NCBI GenBank assembly: GCA_029263455.1
Contig: JAJCXM010000003.1
Location: 1-64,000 of the forward strand
Source of the DNA: Holophagae bacterium
GTDB lineage: Bacteria; Acidobacteriota; Holophagae; Acanthopleuribacterales; Acanthopleuribacteraceae
Length of the DNA stretch: 64,000 nt
Reading direction: 5' to 3'
The notes below the pieces were generated by a model. The model did no database searches and was not told the origin of the DNA. It saw only the letters and a list, made by a program, of their open reading frames with translations. Below are positions 1 to 9,201 of this stretch, piece after piece. Every line of letters begins with the position of its first letter. Positions within the stretch are counted from its first letter, which is position 1. The translations under genes and the position numbers were made by a program.

Positions 1-396
1 CGCCATACGTACCATTTCTGCTTATGCCGCAATCGACGTTGATAGCGAATAAAACGCGCTTCCACCTCTTTTTCCGTAAACGCCGGTTTCAGCATGCTCA
101 ACACGATGTGGTAGCTTGCCGCGGTAGAGTTGCAAACAGCAATCTGGGATCATGGGCAATGTCTTGGCAACGAAAACGGGTGGTTGCTCATGACGGCAAT
201 CGCATGGAGATCCACGGTGTAGATCTCAGCTAATGCCAATATTTCCTGATAGATCCATTCTTTACTGACCTCGTCTTCGAACAAAAAGGCCTGCTTGCCG
301 CGCCATAGCTTAAGCGAAGGCGGGGCGCACCGTTCGATGCATGACGTGGTAAGCCTGACCATCCAAGTGCGACTTCAAACGACAATGACGTGCCAT
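1..396 (-). pseudogene. Broken RAYT/Y1 (IS200-like) transposase, runs off the left edge
   Basis: Reading leftward from an ATG at 396 behind a GAGGGGG ribosome site, the protein starts MARHCRLKSHLDGQAYHVMH, the usual opening of REP-associated tyrosine transposases. After HRTVRPAFA the frame stops. The sequence continues in another frame with WRGKQAFLFEDE and ends that block in VMSNH. The next expected residues, YHIVL, appear only 66 nt later, after an in-frame insertion containing TGA, and run on as KPAFTEKEVEARF to the edge. At least one frameshift and one stop-bearing insertion therefore inactivate it. Families of this type move or maintain REP palindromes, which fits the many palindromic repeats in this window. 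The HxH motif (NH...YH) is split, so no activity is expected. Confidence 0.8.
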
Positions 397-880
397 AAGT
401 TCCCCCTCAAAGAAATATGGTTATTGGTGATGGTTAAAACATGGGTCCCAAGAACTCATAAATCAAGAAGAAACGGTCGCCTTACTCAAGTCCGGATTCA
501 AAAATAGGCACTAAACTAGCTTAACGATGACATGTCCCCATTCATTACTTATCAAATACCTAATTTTGGGCTGACTACCTCCAATAAGCATACGTCAAGT
601 ATATCGGACCTAGCTGTCATAATTTTCATATCGTTCGAGGTAAGCGGATGAGCAGCGCCATCCGGATTAGATATGACTCAAATGTAACACAATGCGTAAC
701 GCCTGAGAAAATACGGGCGTTGTGCTGTTCGGTCTGGTCGACCGATGGGCGTCGTGTGAAGTTTCATTTTGGTGGTCAGGCCGATCACATTATCAATCGT
801 ACTGTATGCCTTTTGAAATCGAGATGTGGCAAACAACGGATCCGTAACAGCCTAGTTAAACGAAGGTTGAAGCGTCTTCC
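397..880. other. Intergenic stretch without a supported gene
   Basis: Short open frames exist here, but none has a ribosome site plus recognisable protein features. I see no tRNA, no terminator and no clear repeat before the palindromic unit that starts near 881. Confidence 0.5.
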
Positions 881-1061
881 GACGGAGTGCGGTATCGACA
901 GGAGCCCGAGCGACTGAGGTACCGCTTTGGACGAAGGGTTAGCCCCACCGAAGAGCTGATACCGAGCATCGAACGTAGTGAGGTGCTCGGGTATGTAGCT
1001 TGAAATCACGCGCACCTTCCTCTTCGCTTGCGAACCTCGCTGCGCTCGATTCACTGACCGG
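881..1061 (+). repeat. Palindromic repeat family R1, copy A
   Basis: This unit begins GACGGAGTGCGGTATCGACA and matches copies at 30792-30949 and 32830-33055. It contains GCGGTA...TACCGC, an inverted repeat, and a hairpin whose arms are CCGAGCA and TGCTCGG. In the other copies the left arm is CCGGGCA, which keeps pairing through a G-T wobble. CCCGAGC upstream can also pair with GCTCGGG downstream. This copy is more diverged than the other two but shares with the 33-kb copy an extension reading CGAACCTCGCT(g/a)CGCTCGATTC. It is a REP-like structured repeat rather than a gene. Confidence 0.75.
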
Positions 1062-1100
1062 ATTAACGCGAACCACGCCTCTTTGGCTAACAACAAGAGG

Positions 1101-1153
1101 GTTTGAGCCCCAATGAGGAGACAGATCATAGCCCCGGTCGTAAGGCCGGGGTT
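1101..1153 (+). repeat. REP-like repeat family R2, partial diverged copy
   Basis: The sequence has GAGCCCC followed by GACAGATCATAGCCCCGG and the hairpin GCCCCGG...CCGGGGT. It resembles the better copies at 1322-1402 (inverted), 32704-32784, 33089-33169 and 33287-33360 (inverted), which share GACAGGATATAGCCCCGACC and a closing GGTCGGGGT. Confidence 0.55.
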
Positions 1154-1253
1154 ACATGCCACACACCTAAAGACCCCCCTGGGCGTCTGGAACCCTGGTT
1201 TAAAAACGTCTTTTCTAGTAGTCCTAATATATTGATATCAAATATCTTAAGAC

Positions 1254-1272
1254 CACAGGCGTGACGCCTGTG
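1254..1272. repeat. Short perfect palindrome
   Basis: CACAGGCGTGACGCCTGTG has 9-bp complementary arms around one central base. It can fold as a 7-bp stem with a 5-nt loop. It sits in the repeat patch next to the broken RAYT gene and may be another REP element. It has no T tract, so a terminator role is unlikely. Confidence 0.5.
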
Positions 1273-1321
1273 CCACAGGGCACACCTGGGAACTCTCGAT
1301 TCCGTCTTGGGGGTTGGATGT

Positions 1322-1402
1322 ATCGCCCTATGGGGCTCAAGATTTCTTTTTTGACCTTACCCCGACCTCTCGGTCGGGGCTATATCCTGTCGCGCTTTGG
1401 CG
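1322..1402 (-). repeat. REP-like repeat family R2, inverted copy
   Basis: Read on the minus strand this gives CGCCAAAGCGCGACAGGATA, TAGCCCCGACCG, AGGTCGGGGT and then GAGCCCCATAGGGCG. It has the two-hairpin layout of the copies at 32.7-33.4 kb: a CCCCGACC/GGTCGGGG stem and a shorter GAGCCCC element. The orientation is opposite to the partial copy at 1101-1153. Confidence 0.7.
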
Positions 1403-1915
1403 TTTTCGGCTTGAGAAAGGACGAATTTGGGGACGTATCGCATGAAAGCTGTCGCGTGAAAGCTGGACCATCACCCAAATTGACGACCCTCAGTTCGACG
1501 AGATCGTGATCTGCCCGCCCCTTTTCGCATGTCTTACATACCAAATCCCACTTTCTGATCCGTGTTCGTGACATTATTCGGTTGACGCTCACGATCAGTG
1601 ACGAGGCTGAGTGCTTACCAACAAAAGAACCCACTCGCTCGAAAAGGAGTAGTTTGTCGTCGACCCCAAAACCTTAAGAAGCCCCCTGTTTGATGAGGTG
1701 CCATAAGGACAATGAGTTAAAAATGAAGGGCGACTAAATTGGAATAACGTATCTGCAAAGGTTAGTACCGCCCTCATCGGCACAGTTACTGGTAGGTCCA
1801 AAAATGCTACACGAAGACTTGCCACTATCGTCGTTGTCTGATCATCGACTCGGGTGTATGCTGACCTTATCAATTGCACAATCTATATCTAATCATTGAT
1901 TTGAGGTCAGCAACC
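1403..1915. other. Intergenic stretch without a supported gene
   Basis: No frame here has both a plausible start signal and recognisable protein sequence. I find no tRNA, repeat copy or strong hairpin. The last 15 bases hold the ribosome site of the next gene (TGAGGT). Confidence 0.5.
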
Positions 1916-3562
1916 ATGTTTGATGTCAGGATTTCGCTCGTTTATTTGAGTATTCACGTGTTGAGTTCCACCGTTTATGCGCTGGACGATCAACAGCCAC
2001 TGCCTTATTCACTTGGGGATTTTCATCGCCAAGTTTCATCGAATTCTCCACTAGCACAACTTTGGTTCGATCGCGGATTGGCACTTACTTTTGCTTTCAA
2101 CCACGAAGAGGCGGTTCGCTGTTTTGAGAAAGCGATCGAGTTAGATCCTTCATGTGCCATGGCGTATTGGGGAGCTGCCTACGCATCTGGGCCCAATATC
2201 AATAATATGGTCATGGACGAACACGCCGTTGAACGCGCGTTTAAGAACAGCCAACTAGCCACAAAACACATGGCTTCCATTGAACCCGTGGAGAAAGACC
2301 TGATCCAGGCACTATCTCATCGCTACACCAATGAGGTAAAAGAGGATCGCTCCCAACTCAATAAGGCGTTTGCCGAGGCAATGCGCGAGGTTTACAAAAA
2401 GTACCCGAACGATGCAGATATCGCGGCTCTATTTGCCGAATCGATGATGGTCTTACGGCCTTGGTACCACTGGACACCTGCCGGGGAAATGATGCCCGAA
2501 ACCAAAGAAATTGTGGCCGTTCTTGAAGTAGGTCTCAGTCGGTGGCCGCAACATCCGGCGTTATGCCATTACTACATCCACACCATGGAGGCTTCACCAT
2601 TTCCTGATAAGGCACTAAAAGCCGCGAATCAATTACGACAAGCCATGCCAGGAGCTGGTCACCTACTGCATATGCCTTCCCATATTGACGTATTGGTGGG
2701 TGACTATGAAGCGTCCATAAAAGCCAATCAAAATGCACTCGCCGCTGACGCCGCCTATCTAGATATGCGCGGCAACATGAATTTCTACACCCTGTACCGT
2801 ATTCACAACTACCACTTCATCGTTTATTCGGCCATGTTTGATGGACAAAGCGAATTGGCCTTAAAGGCGGCTAAGGAAATAGAGAAACAAATTCCCGACG
2901 GCCTGTTAGCCGCCATCCCTGATTTTTTGGAAGCATTTATCCCCACGGTGATGCATGTCTACATCCGTTTTGGCCATTGGCAAGAGATACTGAAACAGCC
3001 ACAGCCGGACGAGTCTCTATTTGTAACAAGAACCGTGTGGCACTATGCTCGCGCTCTCGCCTTTGCCGCGACAGGCGATATCCAGGCCGCGCAAAAAGAA
3101 AAGACAGACTTTGACCTGGCCTTATCCAAAATCCCAGAGACTCGCTACCTGTTCAACAATCGCTCTGATGCCATCATGGGTATCGCAGAATCCATGATCA
3201 ACGGTGAAATCGCGTATCGTAAGGGAGAATTCAAACAGGCTTTTGCCAATCTACGTGAAGCAGTCGACCGTGATGATGCGCTTAATTATGATGAGCCATG
3301 GGGTTGGATGCAGCCTGCCCGCCACGCACTAGGTGCGCTATTACTAGAACAAGGCCAGGTAGATGAAGCCGAACAGGTATACCGAGCCGACTTGAAGAAG
3401 CACCCCAATAACGCGTGGTCGTTACATGGACTGGCAGAGTGTTTAGCGCGAAAGAACCTGGACTCCGAGGCGAAAGACGTAAATAAACAATTGACCAAAG
3501 CTTGCAGCCGGGCTGATGTCGATATCAAGGCCTCGTGCTACTGTCGTTTGGGTGGTGAATAA
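1916..3562 (+). CDS. Secreted tetratricopeptide-repeat protein
   Basis: A 548-aa protein predicted to be exported: the first 22 residues (MFDVRISLVYLS...VYA) form a signal peptide. Helical TPR-type repeats follow, for example WFDRGLALTFAFNHEEAVRCF near residues 50-70, and again near the C-terminus (HALGALLLEQGQVDEAEQVY). I chose the ATG at 1916 because TGAGGT lies 9 nt upstream and the signal peptide starts exactly there; an ATG 42 nt upstream has no such site. Large exported TPR proteins of this kind are widespread and mostly uncharacterised; they usually act as protein-interaction scaffolds. It faces the convergent glnS with a 26-bp gap. No enzymatic motif is visible. Confidence 0.8.
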   Translation: MFDVRISLVYLSIHVLSSTVYALDDQQPLPYSLGDFHRQVSSNSPLAQLWFDRGLALTFAFNHEEAVRCFEKAIELDPSCAMAYWGAAYASGPNINNMVMDEHAVERAFKNSQLATKHMASIEPVEKDLIQALSHRYTNEVKEDRSQLNKAFAEAMREVYKKYPNDADIAALFAESMMVLRPWYHWTPAGEMMPETKEIVAVLEVGLSRWPQHPALCHYYIHTMEASPFPDKALKAANQLRQAMPGAGHLLHMPSHIDVLVGDYEASIKANQNALAADAAYLDMRGNMNFYTLYRIHNYHFIVYSAMFDGQSELALKAAKEIEKQIPDGLLAAIPDFLEAFIPTVMHVYIRFGHWQEILKQPQPDESLFVTRTVWHYARALAFAATGDIQAAQKEKTDFDLALSKIPETRYLFNNRSDAIMGIAESMINGEIAYRKGEFKQAFANLREAVDRDDALNYDEPWGWMQPARHALGALLLEQGQVDEAEQVYRADLKKHPNNAWSLHGLAECLARKNLDSEAKDVNKQLTKACSRADVDIKASCYCRLGGE

Positions 3563-3588
3563 CGGCACAACAATTGAGAACGAAAGGT

Positions 3589-5283
3589 TCAACCAGGCGC
3601 GTTAATTTTCTTTTCGATCTTGGCCCAGCTGTCTCGTAAGGTTACGGTGCGGTTGAAGATCAGATTCTCAGCCGTTGAATCTCTAGCGTCCAGACAGTAA
3701 TAGCCTTGGCGTTCAAACTGGACACGCATGCCGGGTTCCGCTGTGGCCAATGAAGGCTCCACCCTTGCGGCTAGACTCTTGGTTAACGAATTTGGATTCA
3801 CATGCTCGGTAAACGCCTGATCTTTATTAGCGCCAGGGTTGTCATCCAAAAATAAGGGTTCGAATTCACGGACTTCGGCTCGCAAGGCATGCGCTTCGGA
3901 GACCCAATGCAAGGTACCCTTCACTTTCCTACCGTCTTCCGACCAACCACCCTTCGTTGCGGGATCATAACTACATCGCAACTCGACAACTTCGCCGGCT
4001 TCATCCCTTATCACCTCGTCACAAGTCACGTAATAAGCGAACTTGAGGCGTACCTCTTTTCCAGGCGCTAACCTATACCATTTCTTGTGGGCTTCATCGC
4101 GGAAGTCGGCACGTTCAATTAGCAGATGTCGGCTGAAGGGAACCTTTCTAGAACCCCAATCCTTATCGTCCTGAAAATAGGCTGCATCGATTTCTTCGAC
4201 CTGATCTTCAGGATAATTGGTAATTGTTAGTTTAATTGGATCCAAAACCGCCATTACCCGCGGTGATGTTTTGTTCAAGTCTTCGCGAACGCAGAACTCA
4301 AGCAACGAAATATCAACCATGCTATCGGCTTTTGCGACTCCTATTCTCTCGCAAAATTCACGGATTGATTCCGGTGTATAGCCTCGGCGGCGCATGCCCG
4401 AGATGGTCGGCATTCGTGGATCATCCCAGCCGCTGACAAAGCCATCTTCCACCAGCATTAATAGTTTTCGTTTGCTCATGACCGTGTTAGATAGGTTCAA
4501 ACGGGCAAACTCGATTTGCTGTGGATGACAAGTCACTTCTAACTGCTCAAGTATCCAATCATAAAGGGGTCGATGATTCTCAAATTCCAATGTGCACAAG
4601 GAGTGAGTGATGGATTCTAATGAATCCGACAGGCAGTGTGTGAAATCGTACATTGGATAAATGCACCATTTATCGCCAGTCCGATGATGATGAACTTTTC
4701 GGATTCGATACAAGGCAGGATCGCGCAATTGAATGATTGGAGAAGCCATATCAATCTTCGCCCGCAACAAGCAGGCCCCGTCTTTAAATTCGCCTGCTCG
4801 CATACGTTGAAAGAGGTCTAGATTTTCATCGACGGATCGATCGCGATAAGGGCTGTTCCGTCCCGGTTCGGTTAAAGTGCCTCGATACTCGCGAACTTCA
4901 GCGGCATTTAGGTGACATACATAAGCTTTACCCTTACGGATAAGCGTTTGCGCAAACTCATATAGCTTTTCGAAATAGTCCGAGGCAAAATGCGGCTCAC
5001 CAGACCAACTAAAACCAAGCCATTTAACATCTTCCTGAATGGATTCGACGTATTCCTGTTCTTCTTTACTGGGGTTCGTGTCATCAAATCGCAGGTTACA
5101 TACGCCTTGGTAATCATTGGCGATGCCAAAATTTAAACAGATCGATTTGGCGTGACCGATGTGTAAGTAACCATTTGGTTCAGGCGGAAATCGAGTATGT
5201 ACCTGCGTGGTTTTGCCACTAGAGCGGTCCTCGTCGATTTTCATGCGAATGAAATTAGTAGGTTTGTTTTCAGACTCGGCCAT
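3589..5283 (-). CDS. glnS: Glutaminyl-tRNA synthetase
   Basis: A 564-aa class I aminoacyl-tRNA synthetase that charges tRNA-Gln with glutamine in the cytosol. The HIGH signature is seen as [15 protein letters not shown] near residue 32, and the KMSKS loop as VMSKRKL near residue 268. The second half fits the anticodon-binding beta-barrel domains of GlnRS, and the length matches the bacterial enzyme (about 550 aa). AGGAG lies 7 nt before the ATG. A dedicated GlnRS suggests direct glutaminylation, although an additional GatCAB pathway cannot be excluded from this window. An extended -10 element 54 nt upstream suggests its own promoter. Confidence 0.97.
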   Translation of the reverse strand: MAESENKPTNFIRMKIDEDRSSGKTTQVHTRFPPEPNGYLHIGHAKSICLNFGIANDYQGVCNLRFDDTNPSKEEQEYVESIQEDVKWLGFSWSGEPHFASDYFEKLYEFAQTLIRKGKAYVCHLNAAEVREYRGTLTEPGRNSPYRDRSVDENLDLFQRMRAGEFKDGACLLRAKIDMASPIIQLRDPALYRIRKVHHHRTGDKWCIYPMYDFTHCLSDSLESITHSLCTLEFENHRPLYDWILEQLEVTCHPQQIEFARLNLSNTVMSKRKLLMLVEDGFVSGWDDPRMPTISGMRRRGYTPESIREFCERIGVAKADSMVDISLLEFCVREDLNKTSPRVMAVLDPIKLTITNYPEDQVEEIDAAYFQDDKDWGSRKVPFSRHLLIERADFRDEAHKKWYRLAPGKEVRLKFAYYVTCDEVIRDEAGEVVELRCSYDPATKGGWSEDGRKVKGTLHWVSEAHALRAEVREFEPLFLDDNPGANKDQAFTEHVNPNSLTKSLAARVEPSLATAEPGMRVQFERQGYYCLDARDSTAENLIFNRTVTLRDSWAKIEKKINAPG

Positions 5284-5336
5284 GAGTGGCTCCTAACGAT
5301 GACTTTCGCAACCAAATCGATCACGAGAAAGGCTGG

Positions 5337-5345
5337 ATTCTAACA
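5337..5345 (-). promoter_or_regulatory. Candidate extended -10 promoter of glnS
   Basis: The minus strand reads TGTTAGAAT, a TGn extended -10 element. Initiation about 7 nt downstream would give a leader near 45 nt before the glnS ATG. No good -35 is visible, as is common for extended -10 promoters. The same TGnTAGAAT form occurs before the acyl-CoA dehydrogenase and transketolase genes. Confidence 0.45.
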
Positions 5346-5354
5346 CAGGGAACG

Positions 5355-6785
5355 CTATGGCTGACTAGCAATCACCGATACTTCACCGTGTTCAGAATCC
5401 ACTAACACCACATCGGCGTTGCTGACGCCTTGCAGGTCGCCCCGCCAGGATACAGAGGGACGCTGTACCGAGCCCAAACCAAGAGGCTGGGTATAGAATC
5501 CGCTACTGCCTGCACTGCGAAAAACAACCGCATTATTGGATTTGATCTGCGGTGCCAGAATATCAATGGCTCCATCGCGATCCCAATCTATCCACTGCAT
5601 GTCGCCGATTGAATTCCCGGATAGACTGGTGACAATGCCCGTACTGAAAATGTCGCTATTGCTTCCCCACCACAGTACCAGGCTGTCTGAGCGGTTATTT
5701 ATCCATCGATGGCCTGCTAAATCGAGCCTGCCGTCCCCTGAAAAGTCTGCCACTAACATATCAACCACATCGGCCATATCGTCTTCCGTAAGGACTTGCG
5801 TTAATGAATCAAATTCAAAATCGCCGGTGCCAAAAGCTATATCGGTTCCAATCCCACTCCAAACGATAAGATCTGTGTAGCTGTCCAAGTCGATGTCAGC
5901 CAGCAACAAGCCTGGTTCGAAATGACCACTTATCATAGTGGCACTCAGATTGAATATGTCGTCACTTGTCCCTTCATAGATGAGAATGGCTCCATCGGTG
6001 GTGGCGAAAACGAGGTCGTTTCTTGCGTCGTTATTCATGTCTTGAACGTGAAGCGTATTAGCGCGAGGTATGTCAAAAACATTGAATCCGGTGTCACGAA
6101 CAAAGACACCAGCACCTCTGTTCTCGTACCGTGACAAGCCTGTCGCGTGCACAACCAACAGATCGGAAAGCTCTCCAGCTTCCACAGTCATCACCGCAGC
6201 TTGAATGCTTTCGTCCGCCTGGAACACAGGACCTGTCTCTATTAACTGGCTGCCATCATAAACGAGCCATTGAATCTCGCGATCGTATATGAGGCCAATG
6301 TCGTTGCCGACCAGATCGAAGACAGCGCCGCTGGTTAGACCGTCCAAGCCATCCTTAGTGTCAAGAAATGTCTGTTGGTAATTTGCATTCTCGATTTGAG
6401 TGAAAAGCGAACCTGCTTCGTTGTCAGATTGATTGCCGCCACGATCCACGGCGCGCACCAGAATTTCGTATTCAGTGCCTGGCTCTAAGCCCCGTAAAGT
6501 CACATTCAAGACGCCTTCATCCGTGATCAGGTTTTCTGGTTCTCGCGGATCCAAGGCTACACCCGATTCGGCTACCCAAATAGCGTATTTCAATTCGTAT
6601 GTCTCATTCAGATCATCGGTAGCTGGCGACCAGGCGACCGATGTCTGAGTGGACGTGATTGGGGTAATGGTGACAGATCCGCTAAATTCGGGTGCATCTG
6701 AAATGATGTCTGTGCAAGCCGCCGTTAAGATTAAACAGGCCGCAAGGAGCCATTGCACTCCCACCTTCAACGACCTTTTGTCCAT
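5355..6785 (-). CDS. Lipoprotein with fibronectin type III and FG-GAP-like repeats
   Basis: A 476-aa predicted lipoprotein. The N-terminus has a positively charged start, a hydrophobic stretch and a lipobox LTAAC, so Cys24 would be lipidated. Residues about 35-130 look like a fibronectin type III domain (TSVAWSPATDD, YELKYAIWV, GLEPGTEYEILVRAVD). The rest has calcium-loop-like FG-GAP/VCBS repeats such as DMNNDARNDLVFA, DIDLDSYTDLIVW, DFSGDGRLDLAGH and DWDRDGAIDILAP, which typically fold into a beta-propeller. It starts 2 nt after the acyl-CoA dehydrogenase stop, so the two are cotranscribed, although a functional link is not obvious. Surface adhesion or recognition is the usual guess for this architecture. 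Confidence 0.85.
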   Translation of the reverse strand: MDKRSLKVGVQWLLAACLILTAACTDIISDAPEFSGSVTITPITSTQTSVAWSPATDDLNETYELKYAIWVAESGVALDPREPENLITDEGVLNVTLRGLEPGTEYEILVRAVDRGGNQSDNEAGSLFTQIENANYQQTFLDTKDGLDGLTSGAVFDLVGNDIGLIYDREIQWLVYDGSQLIETGPVFQADESIQAAVMTVEAGELSDLLVVHATGLSRYENRGAGVFVRDTGFNVFDIPRANTLHVQDMNNDARNDLVFATTDGAILIYEGTSDDIFNLSATMISGHFEPGLLLADIDLDSYTDLIVWSGIGTDIAFGTGDFEFDSLTQVLTEDDMADVVDMLVADFSGDGRLDLAGHRWINNRSDSLVLWWGSNSDIFSTGIVTSLSGNSIGDMQWIDWDRDGAIDILAPQIKSNNAVVFRSAGSSGFYTQPLGLGSVQRPSVSWRGDLQGVSNADVVLVDSEHGEVSVIASQP

Positions 6786-6787
6786 GG

Positions 6788-7930
6788 TTAACCCAGCATT
6801 ATTTTTGCAATTGTATTGAGCTGCATGAAGGAGGTTCCTTCATAGATTTTCCCAATCTTCGCATCGCGATAGTACTTTTCCGCAGGGTACTCTTTAACGT
6901 ATCCGTAGCCGCCAAACAGCTCCAGCGATTTGGATGTAACGAACTCAGCCATTTCGGAAGATTTTAGTTTGGCAATGGCGGCCTCTCGGATGAAGGACCT
7001 TCCTGCTTCCTTAAGGCGTGCGGCATTGTAAACCAACAAGCGTGCGGATTCCCATTCAGCTTCCATGCGCGCCAATTCGTGTTGAACAGCCTGGAATTTA
7101 GAAATGGATTGTCCAAATTGAACGCGTTCCTTTACATATGCGGTCGCTTCGTCCAAAGCACCACGCGCCAGTCCAACCATTTGAGCACCGATACCGATGC
7201 GGCCCTCGTTCAATGTTTCGATGGCGACCTTGTAGCCTTTACCAACTTCGCCAAGCACATTACTGCGTGGAACCTTCACGTTTTCAAAGGAGAGCTCAAC
7301 GGTCGATGATGCACGAATCCCAAGTTTATCTTCCTTTTTTCCTCGGGTGAAGCCAGGCATATCGCCTTCAACCACAAAAGCCGTAATTCCGCGATATCCC
7401 TTTGATGCATCTATGTTGGCGAAGACAATAAATATCTCGGCCTCAAGTCCATTGGTAATCCATAACTTGGTACCGTTCAATAAAAAATGATCACCCATAT
7501 CTTTAGCAGCCATCTTGAGTGCGAAGGCGTCAGACCCCGAAGCAGGTTCTGATAGACAATAAGCCCCTAGTTTGTTGGCGGCTAATTGTGGGAAGTACTT
7601 AGCTTTTAGTTCATCGCTGGCCCAGTTCGTGATCGCGTTATTTACAAGGGTGTTATGTACATCGACCAAAACCCCGCAGCTGGCATCAACCCTAGACAAG
7701 GCTTCAATTACTAGAATGGCGGAAAAAAAGCCCGCGCCAAGTCCGCCGTATTCATCGGGGATCTCGATGCCCATATAACCGTTATCAAAGAAATCCTTTA
7801 TGAGCTGTGGTGCCATCTTCTGTTCCGCATCCATTTGCATACGTAACGGTTTAATAGCTGATTCCGCATACTCGTAGACGGCGTCATATAGCATTTGTTC
7901 TTCGTCATTGAATACTGTCAATGGATCCAT
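6788..7930 (-). CDS. Acyl-CoA dehydrogenase (short/branched-chain type)
   Basis: A 380-aa FAD-dependent flavoenzyme that oxidises acyl-CoA to trans-2-enoyl-CoA and passes electrons to ETF. The family features are YCLSEPASGSDAF near residue 120 (FAD/substrate loop), KLWITNG, the central RIGIGAQMVGLARGALD helix and the C-terminal IYEGTS, whose Glu is the catalytic base in short-chain and short/branched-chain members. Length is typical. GGGGGA lies just upstream of the ATG. A TGATAGAAT extended -10 element lies 26-34 nt upstream. The exact acyl substrate cannot be told. With the acyl-CoA synthetase at the right edge it points to fatty or branched acid degradation in this organism. Confidence 0.93.
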   Translation of the reverse strand: MDPLTVFNDEEQMLYDAVYEYAESAIKPLRMQMDAEQKMAPQLIKDFFDNGYMGIEIPDEYGGLGAGFFSAILVIEALSRVDASCGVLVDVHNTLVNNAITNWASDELKAKYFPQLAANKLGAYCLSEPASGSDAFALKMAAKDMGDHFLLNGTKLWITNGLEAEIFIVFANIDASKGYRGITAFVVEGDMPGFTRGKKEDKLGIRASSTVELSFENVKVPRSNVLGEVGKGYKVAIETLNEGRIGIGAQMVGLARGALDEATAYVKERVQFGQSISKFQAVQHELARMEAEWESARLLVYNAARLKEAGRSFIREAAIAKLKSSEMAEFVTSKSLELFGGYGYVKEYPAEKYYRDAKIGKIYEGTSFMQLNTIAKIMLG

Positions 7931-7955
7931 AAATCCCCCAATCTAGATTGGCGTT

Positions 7956-7964
7956 ATTCTATCA
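7956..7964 (-). promoter_or_regulatory. Candidate extended -10 promoter of the acyl-CoA dehydrogenase operon
   Basis: TGATAGAAT on the minus strand would place initiation near 7949, about 20 nt before the ATG at 7930. A T-rich TTTTTA lies about 17 nt upstream as a poor -35. It matches the elements before glnS and the transketolase genes. Confidence 0.45.
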
Positions 7965-7996
7965 AGAATCACGCGGCTTAAAAACTGAATAACGGT

Positions 7997-8704
7997 TCAA
8001 TCTTTGACAAACCGGGCCAATCGAACCTGGATCGCCAAAATTTGACAGGCCACATAAACGGCACCTGCCAGTCCGATGGCCACCAAAATAACGTTGGTCA
8101 TAGATAACTGGCCCGTTACTTTGAGTATATGAATCAGCTTAAAAACATCATCACTGATGAGGTAACCCTCAGGCCCCGGATAAGTTAACACTTCACCGAA
8201 CGGCGAAATGAACAGGGAAACCGCTTCATATAGATCGCCAAAAATTGACATAAACGGGATAAAGGCCAGCAGATAACCCAAGCCAGCGAGCCATACAAAA
8301 CGTTTGTTTGCTGACCATTTTAGGACAGCAAGACCAGCCAAGCTGAGAACGTAAGGCATCATGTCGGTGGCCACATATGACCAAACGGATGGCGTCGTAA
8401 AACCGGTCAATTGGCCGGCATATTCGCTGTCAGGCGTAATAAATGGGAAAATTTTCTTCAATAAATGAGCGCCGTATTCAGGCGCAAGGGCTAGCTCAGA
8501 AACGGAGCCGCCACTCCATTGACAGCCAGCCACGTGCAGTAATTCATGGATTGGCGTGTAAATGAACCAGGCGGCCAATAGCCCAACCATCAAAACCGCG
8601 ACATCAGTGAGCTTACCGCTAGACATGAGTTTATCTAACGACTTCCAGGCCAAAACAAGGCCTTCTCGTACCTCAAAGATCGGTAGTAGCCAATTTGCGA
8701 TCAC
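7997..8704 (-). CDS. Multi-spanning membrane protein with HExxH motif (putative zinc peptidase)
   Basis: A 235-aa integral membrane protein with about five hydrophobic segments. At the end of the first clear transmembrane segment (VAVLMVGLLAAWFIYTPIHE) it carries HELLH, the zinc-binding consensus of metallopeptidases. Membrane-embedded proteins of this shape are usually labelled putative zincin or M50-like peptidases. I do not see a certain third ligand, so protease activity is inferred only. The start is GTG at 8704, overlapping the TGA of the preceding lipoprotein gene as GTGA, which implies translational coupling and perhaps action on or with that lipoprotein. Confidence 0.7.
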   Translation of the reverse strand: MIANWLLPIFEVREGLVLAWKSLDKLMSSGKLTDVAVLMVGLLAAWFIYTPIHELLHVAGCQWSGGSVSELALAPEYGAHLLKKIFPFITPDSEYAGQLTGFTTPSVWSYVATDMMPYVLSLAGLAVLKWSANKRFVWLAGLGYLLAFIPFMSIFGDLYEAVSLFISPFGEVLTYPGPEGYLISDDVFKLIHILKVTGQLSMTNVILVAIGLAGAVYVACQILAIQVRLARFVKD

Positions 8705-9201
8705 ATGGGCTCCGTAAGTTGGCCAAGATCGATTTGGTACTGCTTTTCAGCCTCACCCCATACGGCCGTAATATTAAGTTGAAGATCATTTTCTTGAACG
8801 GGAAACGGCCAAATTGGACTGCGTCGAAGCATGGGGTACGACACGATCATAAAGCGTTCTGGGCGAACCCGAATCGGTGGCATCGTCGCTAATCTCTTTT
8901 GTTGGCGATGAGTATGATCGCCCCATAGCGTCAGGCGATGATCCCCTAACGACCAATATGTCTCAGCATGATTGATTTCCATGCTTTGATAGCTCAAATT
9001 TCTAAACTCATACTTCAAATTATTCTCACTGATGAAGATATCTAGTTGCAGCAGCTTGTCCGAATAGCGGAAATGGTTCTCCTGGGATTGCTCAAATACA
9101 CCGCGAACCGAACCAGATCGCAAGGCACATCCGGTCGCGAGCGTAAGACAAACTATAGGGAACGCGATTAACGCTTTAACCACTCCGCCACTCTGTCGCA
9201 T
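8701..9201 (-). CDS. Small predicted lipoprotein, unknown function
   Basis: A 166-aa protein whose N-terminal hydrophobic stretch ends in the lipobox LATGC, so it should be lipidated and exported. The mature part is rich in beta-strand-like sequence and ends QIDLGQLTEPM; I recognise no family. The ATG at 9201 overlaps the transketolase gene by 34 nt. A GTG at 9183 would also leave a complete signal peptide, so the start is uncertain. It lies between transketolase and the HExxH membrane protein, overlapping both, which argues for one transcript. Confidence 0.7.
   Translation of the reverse strand: MRQSGGVVKALIAFPIVCLTLATGCALRSGSVRGVFEQSQENHFRYSDKLLQLDIFISENNLKYEFRNLSYQSMEINHAETYWSLGDHRLTLWGDHTHRQQKRLATMPPIRVRPERFMIVSYPMLRRSPIWPFPVQENDLQLNITAVWGEAEKQYQIDLGQLTEPM

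Noticed and set aside
648-1162. Open frames in the repeat patch, including a minus-strand frame shared with the repeat at 33 kb
   Set aside because: The shared peptide comes from repeat copies; substitutions preserve hairpins, not codons, and there is no ribosome site.
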